Below are positions 11,560 to 24,000 of a stretch of 64,000 bases of DNA, piece by piece (positions within the stretch are counted from its first letter, which is position 1; each line of letters opens with the position of its first letter). This stretch comes from Fratercula arctica (taxonomy: Eukaryota; Chordata; Aves; Charadriiformes; Alcidae). The notes under the pieces were generated by a model. It worked only from the letters and a program-made list of their open reading frames with translations, did not search any database and was not told where the DNA came from. Both the position numbers and the translations under genes were made by a program. Where the stretch lies: positions 114,531,757 to 114,595,756 of the forward strand of contig CANTUZ010000001.1 in the NCBI GenBank assembly GCA_947846985.1, in the 5' to 3' direction.

Positions 11560-12965
11560 ACTCAGAAGCTTGGATGGCTCTGCAAGCTGCTACACTAGAC
11601 CAGCCAGACATGGCAAGGCTGGGGGAGCTGAAGGCAGCTGAGAAGCAAGGAAGAAATCATCTGGCTATTGAAAAAGGACAGGTGTGGCTCACAAGTCTAT
11701 TAAGTTCTTTGAAGGAGTCAGTGAGCATCTGGATGAGAAAAATCTCATGAATGGAATCTGTGTGGAGCCAAAAGAGTCTCCACGATCTCCACAATGTCCA
11801 TCATCAAAGGATCTTAAAGAAACTAAGTAACAATGGGATAAGACTGGCAGGCCCTTGCATGGATAATCTATTTGTTAAAAATACAAGGCAGAAAAGAAAG
11901 TACATAGTTCTGACAGAAAAGGAAGGTCACCAGTGATGAGACCTGTGTTGCTCAATGAACATGTAAATGGTCTGGAAAAGAGGATGACTACTAAGCAAAG
12001 AAAGATAGTATTAAGTTAGTCAAGGCATTAGGAACAAGAGCTGGCTCTGATGAAATGCACGGGGGCGTTATGAGAGCAAGTGACTGGGCAATGAAACAGC
12101 AGATGACATTCTGTGTAGGTGACTGTAAAGTGAGACACGGTGGCGAAAAAATCAGTCTCAGCTTTGCATATAAAATGATGGGCTCTGAGCTGACCGTTAT
12201 CATTCAGAAGCAAGATCTTGATGTGAGAATAGCCGGGTGTATATAACATCTGCATGATGTTCAGAGCAGCCAAGACAGCAAACAAGAAATTGTGAGTTGT
12301 CAGGAAAGAAATACAGACCCAAATAGAGAGCATCGTTTTGCCGCTGTGTACACCTGTGGTGCACCCACACCTTCTGTGCAGGACCGTTCCTCCACCCCTA
12401 GAGAGGACAGCAGACCTGGCCAGGGCGCAGGGAGGGCTGGCAGTGACTGATGAAAGCCATGGCATGGCTTCCAAGCGGGGAATGGCTGAACAACCCTGGG
12501 CCCGTCAGTCTTGGGGAGACGACCCCAGGCCGTGTGAGAAGTCTCAAAGGGCGAGGAAAGGGTTGGGAGGGGTTGGGCTTTTTCCTTCTCTCCCTGCACG
12601 GGGGCGGTGGGGCACTGAAGAAGCTAGCCAGCAGCAGCCTCCAAACGGAAGGAATGAAAGGAGCAGGGTTTTCACACAACGTGAAATTGAGTTGGAAAGC
12701 TCCTCGTTACGGGATGTTGTGCTATAATTTTGTGTTTTCCAGGAGAAAACGGTCAAGAGGGGAATCTATTGCGCATTGCTAACCATGAAGTAGCCATCCT
12801 GGTAAATCCTGAGCTGCGGTTTGGTAGGGGTTTGGGGAAGTGTCACATACGACCGCTCTGCTTTCGTCTTCTGCTTCAGGCCTGTGCTTTTGGCCATTGC
12901 TCAGACGAGGTGAGGAGGTACATAGTCTGACCGTCTAGACTTTTTCTATGTTCTTATTCTGTGTT
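11560..12965 (+). mobile_element. Old CR1 LINE copy, RT region to 3' end
   Basis: Landmarks in correct order: AAGTCTATTAAGTTCTTTGA, AACTAAGTAACAATGGGATA, AAATGGTCTGGAAAAGAGGA, GTGACTGGGCAATGAAACAG, ATATAAAATGATGGGCTCTG, TTCACACAACGTGAAATTGA, and at the end GTCTGACCGTCTAGAC with TCTATGTTCTTATTCTG. This is the layout of the CR1 group common in turtles and crocodiles, running through the RT ORF to the TATGTTCTTAT-type terminus. Frames are broken throughout. Confidence 0.7.
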
Positions 12966-13159
12966 TACTTTGTAGCTGTACATATAACTGCATACGATGC
13001 AAAAAAGGCATATATACCCCCTCACACTTTCTCTTCATTTTATACTGCCTATCAGGGCTTTTTTTTCTAAAGATGCTTCTAAAAGCTTTAGAAGCCACTT
13101 GCAGTAGAGTAAATCACATTAAGGTATAGGCCACTGGGCAAGATGAAGTTTTTAGATTA

Positions 13160-13320
13160 TCCTTTCTTTTTCTACAGCATCTTCCATTCAAGGGCTTCAT
13201 ACCCTCACAATAGCATAGTTAAGAATTTTCTCTGCTTAGTAAATAAGGGAACTTAGACAAGTAGTTTGCTGTGAAACGGGCAAAGAAGTCAGAAATCTGC
13301 TTTTTTAGAACATCTCTAGA
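13160..13320 (+). mobile_element. Possible old MIR-like SINE fragment
   Basis: The stretch reading CCCTCACAATAGC, then AATAAGGGAACTTAGACAAG and GGGCAAAGAAGTCAGAAATC, has the order and spacing of a MIR core (the part ending in a lowered-count, GGAAACTGAG-like and CAAGGTCAC-like run). The match is loose. Confidence 0.25.
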
Positions 13321-13779
13321 GAGGAAGACAGGAGGAAAGCCTGATTCCAAAAATGAGAATCAAAGAGAAAAAATCGCTCTGCTGGACCCAAAATAAGTTT
13401 CCATAGAAACAGATTTTTCTGAAAACGAATTACCGCAGTATGAAATGAAGATTGTGGATCTAATTCTGCAAAATATTTAAGCGTGTTCTTTGCTTATCCC
13501 TATTCAGCTCAGGATGCAAGCATGTGATTTCCATGGAGGCTTATGTGCTTTATTTGATGGAGGTAGAAATAAGGACAAGCTGTGTTGAATTGAGATCTGG
13601 GCTTTCCGTGCCTCCTTGCCGCTGACAAACCCACAACGTTTATGACAGCACGTGTTGCTTTGCTGCTAGAAGTACAGACCCCAGTGCATAGACCCCAGTG
13701 CTTCAAACTGGCAGTTCAGCACAAAGTTCCAGCAGAGGCTTCCCACTAATGGGGAGTGGAGTTAGCAGAGTGTTTGCAT

Positions 13780-14130
13780 TGCTGGGTACTTTATTGCTTT
13801 GTTAATTAACTCTTTTTCTATTTACAGCAGCTTTAAATTTACATGGGATATTTATTTTGTAAATGAAGGCCATGGTGATTATCAGATAATTAACTTGAGA
13901 ATTGATAGCATAAGAGGTTGAGATTTGTTCCTAATCTATCTTTTGTGCACCTCTATTTATGGCCCATAGACATTTTAAAGACGGGATAGGTTCTTAATAT
14001 CTTGCATGCTAATTGCTTTTATTGTGACTGTGTGCTGGTAAATGATTTGGTTTAGTTTAAGCTATTTAAGGCTGTTTTATGGTAGTTTTTCCTCTCCTCT
14101 GTTATGTCTTTATGCCCAGCCAAATTAATA
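13780..14130. promoter_or_regulatory. Candidate conserved non-coding element
   Basis: Homeodomain- and GATA-like words are dense here: TTGTTAATTAACTC, GATTATCAGATAATTAACTT, CATGCTAATTGCTTTTATTG, TAAATGATTTGG. The stretch is free of recognisable repeats and of open frames. This is the typical look of a vertebrate enhancer-type element, but only an inference. Confidence 0.3.
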
Positions 14131-16417
14131 GGACAAACAAGGTCTGTCTCAGAGTTTTATTCCCATTTGGTATGCTTGGAATAGATGAAGCCTTTGTGTA
14201 GCCAGGATGTGGCTACTCTTCTACGCACAAACTTTCCATGTTCTTATTCACTCTTTATTTCACACTGGCTTTCAACTTTTTATTTGGGAGGTGTCTATTT
14301 GTAGACACTCTCCCCGCCAAGCATTTCCCAGCAGCACTATAGAGCCCCGCATCATGAATGTAAGCTTACTGATGATAGCGCTTTGGGGGTCTTTTCAGAC
14401 GCTGAAGAACAAATAATCCTCATGGAAATCGTATCTAGTTTTCTTGTTCCCTCCCCTGAGCCCCTGTGCCTGTCCCAGCCAAAACAAACTCTCAAGGCAT
14501 TTAAACAATCCGTCTTAATGTTATGTTCGACATGGAAACTGTTGACTTGCTGTGGAGTGGAATGCGTATGAACAACCTCCCCAGCTTGTCACCCATCAGG
14601 CCACCAGTGCTGTGGCTGCACCGGGCTCTTCCATGCAGAGGGTGGTGATGGTCACTGATGGTGAAGCTGGTGCCAGAGCCTGGGTGGGCAGCAGAGGGGC
14701 AGCTGCAGCCGAATCTGCCCCTTAGGGCTGCTGGGCTTCGGTTTTCCCTTACAGCTGCAAACTATTCTTTCTTAAAACTCTCTCTGACAGGGAGATGGAA
14801 GACACGCTTCAGCTCCTGGAGATTCAGTTGTTTCTTAGTGCTTGCTGAGAGCCACGCTTGCTTTGCAGGGATCCTCCTCTCCTCCCCGCTTTGGGACAGA
14901 TTTTATTGTTTTGTCAGTGCCTGACATGCTGTTACCAGCAAAAGCACACGCTAGCGACGGCAGCAGTTATGTCTCTCCTTCGGTGCTGGTTTTCAGCTCC
15001 CGGATTTTCAAGGTGTGAGGAAAGGATGCTGTCAAAGGAAATTCCATCCCTCCAGCAAAACTAATGAGGGGAGCTGCAGGGGCCCGACGGACAGTCTTTC
15101 TCCTCGGATGCTTTCAAATCCCTGAGGAGTCCCGTGACCTGTGTCAGCATAGAGAATGTTGAACACATTTGCACGGGAAGAGCAACTTATGCCACCCTTT
15201 TGCTGCCTCCTCAGGTCTCAGTGGGGCCTCAGGTCCCAAGCAGCGATGGCCATCCAGCGCAGAAGCTAACCCTGCCCGCTCCCCAGCCCGTCTTGCCCAG
15301 CTGCTCCCTGGGAGGCATCCCAGGCCTGTGAAACAAGCCATACTGCTGGGCACAGCTTCCTCCAGCCTGCAGGCATGTGCCGGAGGGTACATCCCCATGT
15401 GGGCCATCTCTGCTGGCCGCCTAGCCAGGCACATTTCCCTTCTGAGCTTGCAAACCCTGCTGTTTGCATGCCAAACTGAAGTCGTGAGAATGACTAAAAA
15501 CAACCTATTTTTAATCCAGTGTGAGATCTCTTAGTCTTGGGTATTTTTTTTTTTTTTTTCATAATTGGTTCTGTTTTCTGCTAATGATTTGAAGTTTAGC
15601 ATCTATTCCTGCCTCGGAGTGTTACTTTGATAACCGGTGTTAAAGAAGAAGATTAAGACTGCTGTTAGCAGTGGAGGCTGCAGGACATATGGGTGCTGCA
15701 GACCTGTTAGTGACAGACAGAAAGTTGTTTTGAGGCAGTGGGACAGATTGTCTGGGAATCCTGGCTTAGCAGCAATCAAAGGCTGATGAGGTAAGTAGTG
15801 CTGGGAAAATCCTGTTAGGGAAGGAAAAGAGCAGACTGGAACCGAGCGATCACAGGATGCCTGGTATTGACTATGCAGTTTCTCTACAAAATTGAATTCA
15901 CTTTTGGCACGGAAATGGGGGTTTTATTTCTTTCCCTATCGCACCTGCTTCATTAGCAGGCTTGTAAGGCGCTCTGAACTTCACAGCATTTAGTAAAGGA
16001 TTAGGACCAAAAACTCGGCCTGAACCTTTGAAGCAGTTGGTTCGGACTTGGATCAGATGTTTCCACCTCCATCTCATTTGCAGATGCTGTGGAGTGGGAT
16101 GAAGGATCCAAAACAGCATCCCCAGATCTGGCCCTTGTTGATGTGATGAACTCTGGAGCAGAAACGTTCCTTGCTGTGCTGAAGGGGAGCTATTTCCGAA
16201 TTCAGGCAGGGCAGCATGGGCAATAGAGATGTGCACACACACGTACAGTGAAGCCCGTGGGTACCTACCAGCACTGTCTCTCCAACAGCTCCGTTGGAGA
16301 GCCCTGTAGCAGAGTCTATGTTTCCATGTTGGGCTCCTTCTAAAGCACTTCCCTGGCTCTGTATGGTCAGTGGGTGATTTGTTGCCTGTTCCTGTACAAT
16401 AAGTGGATTAGCCATGA
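14131..16417. other. Intergenic or far CD101 3' flank, nothing recognised
   Basis: T tract at about 15,546-15,560. No gene or repeat family recognised. Two AATAAA words on the minus strand near the right end could serve CD101. Confidence 0.5.
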
Positions 16418-17837
16418 TTTATTTTGTGACGGGTGAGGTGCATATGCTTTTATGGGTGTAGGAGTTGTGTGAACTCATGGTGAAGGGCGATTGCTGTACA
16501 GTGCAAGTGCTTTTTCAAGGAGAAAGGGACGGAAGGACCTTCCCATTCCTTCGGATACAGGGCAAGCAGCTTTTCTAATTGTAAGAAAAGTGAAGACTTG
16601 AACAGATCATCTAGAGGAGTTGTAGTGCCTCCAACCCTCCCTTTGGTCAAAGGAAGCAGGTTCATAAATATCTGCCATGATCTCCATACAGCTGCTTTTG
16701 TCTGAGGACAGTACTTTGAGTGTTGCCCTGATGCCTGACCCTGTAACTCACTGGGACCACATCCCGTTTTGCACAATTAGGGGCTGAGGATCCCTTGACT
16801 TAACGGGGACTGGATTGAAATCTCATTTCCTCTAATGCATCAGCCAGACCGACTTCAGGTAGCAGAGCTCCTCAGCCTTGAAAAAGTGAGCCTGAGCAGG
16901 ATCCCAGAGCATAGAGGAGTTGCCCTGCGAGGATGCATATGTTTTTTTTTTTTTTTTACATGGTACAACTTGGAGGTGTCTTAATACCAGGTCCCAGTCA
17001 TGCAGCTTCCTGACCCAGACAGCCCAGGCATGAGGGGCTGGATGCTGCCTTCAACTACAGCAGTCCCAGCAAAGGAAACAGACGGAAAGTCTTTGTACAT
17101 TAATCTCCAAGATGGCTTGGTGTCCACTTTTTCCTTCTAGGATCCAAGACTCCATGCGAGTCCCTCACTGGGTCAACAAGATTCATTTTTTGTGGATGGT
17201 TGTGGTACCCCTGCAATGGACTTTCTTCAGCCTCAGCTAGTCTTGCTCAGCCCTTGTGTTCCTGCGACAGGGTTTGTGATGAAGACCAGTTTCCTTTCAG
17301 AGCTGATGATCTTTGGGCACAGGCACTCTCAGAACAAGGGGACAGCAGTGTCTGAGAGCTTCCCCAGCAAAGGGTAGGCAAAGGCAAGTGCAATGGGACA
17401 CCAATACTCCATTTCCAGCTCTGCCACTGGTTTTTAGCCTGCACACTGCATAGATTTTGTCAAGTTATCTAAAATGAGTAGCAATTTGATACATTTGTGT
17501 CACAGGACAAAGAACTGGTTTTCCCCTTGTACCTGTAGAGGAGTAACACCACTTCCATCCACAGTGGGAGAGACAAACTGCAAGGACCTCAAATATACCA
17601 CAACGAACAGAGTGTGAAATGGGTGGGTACCTAAGCTAAGAGACAGGAACACCTGTTAAGAAAGCCCTATTTGCTTAGTAATTCAAAGCCACTTCATTAC
17701 ACTGAAAGTAAACGCACAATTTCAAGGACTCATTGCAAAAGCTACTACAAAACAATAAAAAGCCCCTCTGCAAGTAGTCAGTCCTCTTCAGCTGTCCAGC
17801 TCTGCTCCTTCAATTTACATCTGCCATTATAGACCAG
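16418..17837 (-). other. CD101: Likely CD101 3'UTR region, poly(A) site uncertain
   Basis: Downstream of the CD101 stop codon. The first AATAAA I see on the minus strand is at 16,423-16,418, about 1.4 kb after the stop, with no strong GU-rich element after it; another is at 15,928-15,923. No other gene is seen here. The UTR end is inference only. Confidence 0.3.
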
Positions 17838-18034
17838 CTAAGTTTTCTTGACGCCTTCATCCCCTTGCAGTTCCATCAGTTGGTCTCCTGTGATGTTGCC
17901 CTTCTTGCTTTTTCTGAATTTGAAGTAGCAGCAGAAGACAGCAAGGACCAGGAGAAGGATCAGAACCAGCGGTAAGTATAGGATGAAGTTCAGCAGTGGT
18001 GGGGATGAGCAGATCCTAGACAAAACAGTTGACT
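17838..18034 (-). CDS. CD101: CD101 exon 9: transmembrane segment, tail and stop
   Basis: Residues 944-1008 and TAG. The acceptor CTTCCTCCAG follows a near-pure pyrimidine tract (the A run at about 18,051-18,068 on the plus strand). The stalk ESTVLSRICSSPPLLNF matches human SRICSSAPLLYF. The membrane helix is about 957-981 and ends in two cysteines, possible palmitoylation sites of the kind known in EWI proteins. The 27-residue tail (KFRKSKKGNITGDQ, then LMELQGDEGVKKT) has no ITIM and lacks the acidic end of the longer human tail. Confidence 0.9.
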
Positions 18035-21000
18035 CTGGAGGAAGAAAGAAAGAAAAAAAAAAAAAAAGGTAAGTGAGGCCCCAAGTTAGAGTTTCTCTCT
18101 CCTACTGTTTCTATAGGTTATCTTCTTATCACTTTTCCCTCAATCTTCAAAAGCTACCAATTTTTAAGAATTTATACAGGCTACCTGAGGAGCAGGGTGA
18201 GAGAAACCAGGTAATTTGCCTCAATCTCTTGTTTTGGGAGGTCAGGTAAGGCCCCGGCTCATTCAGCTAAAACATCACAACAGAAACTGCACAGCTCTTC
18301 AGCTAACCCCTTCCAGACTGGGCTCAGTAAGGAAAAGCCACATACCCTTCAGTCCCTGGGTCCCTGCCCAACACCAGTGACAGCTGAGTGAGGCAGATGT
18401 CTGTCAGAGGCTGCACCACTGAACAAGGAGGAACAAGAGAAAAAAAAAAAGCAAAGGGAACCAGATCGAGGAGGTCCCTGTCTCCCCCAGACACTTGCCC
18501 CTCCTTGCTTCTGCCACGCCGCTATCCTATTTCAGCCATGCTGAGCTGCAGGCAGCTGTCAACCCCATCCTGGGCAGCTCCTGCGGAACAGTTCCCCAGT
18601 TGAGGTGGAGGCTGCCTGTACTGCTGGTGGACCCTCTGGGTACTTCAAAAAAACATGTTTGATCAGTCCCATGCTAGCTGAAAAGCTCTCATTTGCAGCA
18701 TCTCCATTTTTGTCCTGAGCTCCTTACAGCCACCCATTAATCCTTGCCATCAAAATCTCCTCACTTGACACATTGCTTCAACACCAGAGACTAACATCAG
18801 ATGCACCTGGCCTACCATGAAGGGTCATGCCAACTCCTTTCGGTCTGTTTTATCCATCTCAAAGTGTTGTTCTTCAGTTCCCCTCTTTACCCAAGAGCCA
18901 TGTGCAGATGTTTTACATTTGCTCTGCAGAACCACGCTGAGCACGTGGGTCTGCTGATTTGAAGCCATTCATGGGGGACCCACACAGCCTGGTGGGCTAG
19001 GTGTGACCCTAGGGATGAACCAACCTGGGGGCTACTCCTGGCTGTGAAACTGGCTTTTACCTCTCTACCTCAGCAGCTCTGCACCCCATTCATATAAATG
19101 GAAGCAGCGTTTACTCTCCTATAGGAAAACAGGGAGAAGTCTCCACTACACGAATGTCTCTGTATTATTAGGGAGGTACCCTAAAGGGCAGCATCAGGGA
19201 TTAGAGCTGAAAATGTGTCATTACCCCTCAGAGAACTCCAAAACATCGACATTTGTGAGACAGAGGGGCATTTTAAGATAACTGCATCACTGCAGAAACA
19301 CAAACACAAAAAAAAAAAAAAGAAAAGAAAAAAACCCTCAGATTTTGTGAAAAACCATGAAAACCACTTGGCAAAAACACCTCTACAAAAATTGGAGGAG
19401 AATTTTGCAGCAGTTACTGAGCAATTTTAGCAATGGTTACTCCACCAGTAAGGGAGTAAGGGGTAACAAGAGACAAAGGGAGCTGATGAAAGAGAAATCC
19501 GAGTATTAGAGGTAGCCATGATGGACAACAGCAGGAACATAACAGCATGGGGAATGAAGCGCTGTCAGTTCCTCCCTGTGCAATTAAATCCAGATTAGTT
19601 TTGCTGTAGGTGCAGAGTCATGTGAGTAGGCTCTGTGCCTGATTATGCCAGTAGCCGGCACAAGGGAGGGCTCTAAAGGGTCCCCCGAGCTCTTCCACAT
19701 CAGTCGACGTTGGTAATTGCTGCAGAAGCTACAACCATGTGTGGGCACCCAGGCTGGCTTCGGGCATGGCAACTCCAGGGCTGAAGGCACAAGAAGAACT
19801 GCCAGATCGTCTCAGCTGCGTGCAACACAACTGATATCACTATTCGTATTTTTTTCTTCAACATGGGTTGCCTGAGCCTCCTGTTTCCCCAAAGAGGCAA
19901 CAAGAGCATACTTTTTTCTTGCCTGTTACCTCCCTAAAAAAACACACCTGTGTATGCCTGATTGAACCCTTTGCTTTTTTTTTTTTAATTAAAATTCTGT
20001 ATGCAGAATCCAGCTCTATTTTTGCACCCAGCATGCACCCCAACTGACCCCAAGAGGACAAAGGGTGTTTTTTAGAGACCTCACTGGAGATGGAGTTGCC
20101 AGAAAAATCACACCAAGATTTTTTTTTTTTTTTTCCCCCAAAACAGTTAGCATTCTTGCCCCAATGGCACAACTGAGAGCAAGGGTTTGTACCCATGGTC
20201 CTGCAGAGAACCCACAAGCCAGCAAAGTGCTGCAGACGCAAGTGTGCTCAACGGTACCCTTTGGACCATGGGCCTTGCAGCCAGAGCTCTTGGAATCTCA
20301 TTTGACCACCACTTCCAATCTTTACAATGCCAAGCACCTGGGTTTCAGTCCTGGCAGATCAACGGGACTGGGAATAGGACCTCATTGCCTCCCCCACCAG
20401 GCCCATAGCACGTGTCCCTCAAAGGGCTCTCCTGGCTCCCAACACAACTCTGATGATCACCACAGCACCGACCCCCTCTGCAATCCCTTAGCAGGTCCTC
20501 CCTGCCGCGCTGCATCCCTGCCATTGCAGCCAGCATTGCCAGCAAGGAGCTGCCGTTATCCACCCCCACACACCCCAGCAGCCCCTCGCACCCAGCAGTA
20601 TTACCTGGTGGGATGGTGGTGAGCTGGGTGTACCCGGACCGTGCCAGGGCTTGCATAACCCAGTCCTCCCCCTCGCTCTGCTGCTGCCACTCCTGCAGCT
20701 CGCAGTGATACACCCCGGCATCGCCCTCCTCCACGCTCTGCAGCGTCAGACTGAAGTCGCCGGCGGTGGGGCGGCGGAGGTGCAGCCTCCCTGCCAGGCT
20801 CTCCTGGGGGTACTCGATGGCACCATCGCGGTGGAGGGTGAGCAGGGGCCTGATGCGGCCGCCCTCCTCCCCCCGAAACCAGTTGGCCAAGAGGTGGGTG
20901 TTGGGCTGGTGGGCACCCTGCAGCAGGCAATGCAGCGTCACCTCCTCCCCCTCTCTTGCTGAGATGCTGCGGTTGGTTTTCTCCAGCTGCAGTTGGCGCT

Positions 21001-24000
21001 CTGGGGTAGGATGCAAGCAGAAAGAGACATTGCGGTGTTGCACCACCATAGAAATACTCCTGGCTGCAGCCACAGGCTGATGGAAGCCTTCTGGAGCAAA
21101 GCATGGAAGATCACTGGGATGGCCTCTTGCAAGAGCCTCTGCAGGACACCCACAGAGCCCTTGCTCCTGTGACTCATTCTCCCTGGGCTGTTCCTCCCTT
21201 CCCCATCATCTCTGCTCCTCTTCACAGCTCTCTGCTGTAATATTTCTTCCCACCCCCTCCAAATAAGTGATAAGGCGTCCTTTGGATCAAAAGCCATTTA
21301 GGAAGCCGGAATTCTCTGATCCACTTAGAACTGCAACCCATAAGCCAAGTGAGGCTGAGAGAGGGAAGAACTGAGCCAGGGAGACCCACCGTGCACGCCA
21401 GTGGCGCAGTGCCCAGGATGGGAGCAGCTGAGCCTTCAGCCTTGTTCTCAGCAGCAATGTGCTGCAGGGTAAGGAAAACAGAGCATCTTGCTTCAGGGTG
21501 TTCAGGAGTACCAGGAAAGGGCTTCTCCTCTAGTCACAGCACTGTACAACCAACCAAGTGCACCATGTGTTGGAGGGAAAAGAAAATGCCATGATTCACT
21601 TTGTTACGAAGCATTAGACATCACCTGTCAGTGGCAAAATACCAGCTTGGTTGGTTTGGGAGGATGTGGCAAATCCTCCTAACTCCCTCTTTCCCCTTAA
21701 GAGGCACTGACACCTCCTGCACCCCTAAGCCTCAGATCCAACTTAGGAGCCGCTGCTTCTCCTAAGCCCTGCCAGAGAAGTCCTAAATAGATCCAACCTG
21801 TCCAGCAGCACCTATACAAGATACAACCACCTACTCACCTGGGAGCTTGAACTCCAGTGTGGTCCTTCCTGATGCTCCCTCTCCGAGTTTGTACCAGCCA
21901 TCCACCAGCCAGAGCCATTCCTCTACCACACAGTAGTACCTGCCCTGGTCCTCAGGGTTCGCAGAGAGTATCCGCAGCCAGAAAACATTGCTGGACACTC
22001 TCTGGCTCAGGAACCGGGACTTCTGTGCAGGAGAGCTGAACTCAGCCCCATATTCCAGTATGTTGCTGTAGTCGGCCCTTACGATTTGCAGGGGGGTTGC
22101 ATCTGTCGGGGAAGTAGGTAGGAGGTACCAGGTAATGGCGAACTGAGAATTATTCTGGGCAAAAACGATCCTGCACTCAATGGCTGTGTCAGCACCGCCA
22201 GCAATCTCCACAGAGCTCTCTTCTGTAGCTACCAGAAGCTTGCTTTCTAAAATGGAGAAATAAAATAATCATGCCGTTTGCAGCTGACAATGCAGGGATG
22301 CTGGCAAGGAAAGGAATAAGGCTGTCCTGAGACCCGAAGAAAGAGGAGGAAGAGGGTGCTCAGAGGACAAAGACCCATTAGGGGATGCTGGAGCAGAGTG
22401 CTGGGGAAAGGAGGGAAAGAGCAAATCCACACACCCTTATTTGAACTGTGTCAGGGAAGCACTGGGTGCTACTGTCTGGGTGCAGGGGAGTAGCCGAGGA
22501 GGTGCCTGGGGGACCACAGGGCAGGAACAGGGCGATGGAGGCAGCTGCTGTGTTGGAGCTTTGGAGGCTGTGGCGATGTGGTCTCCCCTTTTCCCCCTCT
22601 GTCTGAAGCAAATGTGTCCGTCCATCACTGCTTCTATTGGCAGGCTCACACGTAAGTGACAAAACCAGCCCATGGGTACAAGTGTCTTATCTCAGAGAGC
22701 CTGTGTGGGTTTCACTAACAGTTGCCACCTCAGGTGTTCGCTGTGGTTATTAACCGGAAGCCACATAACACGGTTCTGAACATCTGCTGTGATTATACCC
22801 AGCAATTGTTTAATTTAGCGCTGAGCGGTTCAGGAGAGGAGAGCTGCGGTGCTGCCTGCAGCTCTGCACCCCCCCCCCCCCCCCCCGCAGTGTACACAGT
22901 TGCTCCCCATGAGCCTGTGCTGCTGTTCCTGCTTTGAGGGACGCCTTCCCATTGCACATCACCCACTGCTGCTGCCTCTCCTTCTCCTCCAGCAGTGGAA
23001 AGGCTGCCAGCTGGTCTCTTCAGAAGGCCTCCGACTGCCTGCTTTTCCCCTTGGCCCTCCCTTCCACGCTGAGGCACCACCTCTGTCAGATGTGGCCAGT
23101 GAAGGAGTGCACACAGATATCTACCTGTGGTTAGACAGAAATTACTCAGCACAAGACACCATCAGGGTTTTAAGGGACCGTAGGCCAAGTTTCCATTCTT
23201 AGCATTTTCCTTGAATACAAGCGGGATGCAGCAGGATGCCCTGTGCCACGGAGGCTGAGGGGCCATCAAGATCCCTTAAGCTCAGCCCCTGGGTGCTTGT
23301 TCGGGGATGGGCTGCAGAGGACATGCTGAGATGCCCCCACAGCATGTCTCAGCCCCCTGCCCTTGGCTACAGGCTCAGCAGGGCACTCCCCTCAACAGCA
23401 CCTCCCCGAGGGATGCATCAGCAGCTCCTTATGGAAAGAGCCCGTGGACCAAGAGGGAACTGTGGCTTCTGCTGCAGAGGCCAATGGGGAAGAGGGACAC
23501 CACAGGAGAGAGCCCACACATTTCTCCTTCCTTCGAGTATTTCTTCTCAAACCTCAAGCAATCCAGTTCAGAGGCCGTCATTGCTCTCCTGTGCAAAACA
23601 GCCCATCTGATGGCCCTTGACACACCTGCACATTGCCTCTGTCTCCCTCTCAAATTTGCCAACAAAATCTCCCAGCTCACATCCACTTCTGCTGCTTTTT
23701 TCTCTTTGTACCCTATTGCACTTCTTCCCTCTTCTCTCCGCACTGTGGAGATATATTTTCACCAGGAGGCAGACAGTTTCCTCCACAGCAGGACTTGCAC
23801 ATCCATAAGTCCCAATATCTGCTTACTGCCTCACCTCACCAGTGAGGATTTCGGCAGCAACCAAGCAGACTTGGACGTGCTTAGGAACCAGATGCAAGTT
23901 GATGCCTTCCAGTTTCAGTAGTTAAAAGCACACCCAGCCCATAGCCAGACCTAAGGAAGCACAAATCTTCAGAGAGGGTCAGTCTCCCACCTTGAAGATA

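Noticed and set aside
1..17837. TTF2, expected next to CD101 from mammalian gene order
   Set aside because: No helicase or zinc-finger blocks of TTF2 were recognised on either strand. It probably starts further left or the local order differs.
20065..20622. 185-codon plus-strand frame next to CD101 exon 8
   Set aside because: Runs through intron and a T tract; composition is low-complexity and there are no splice or start features.
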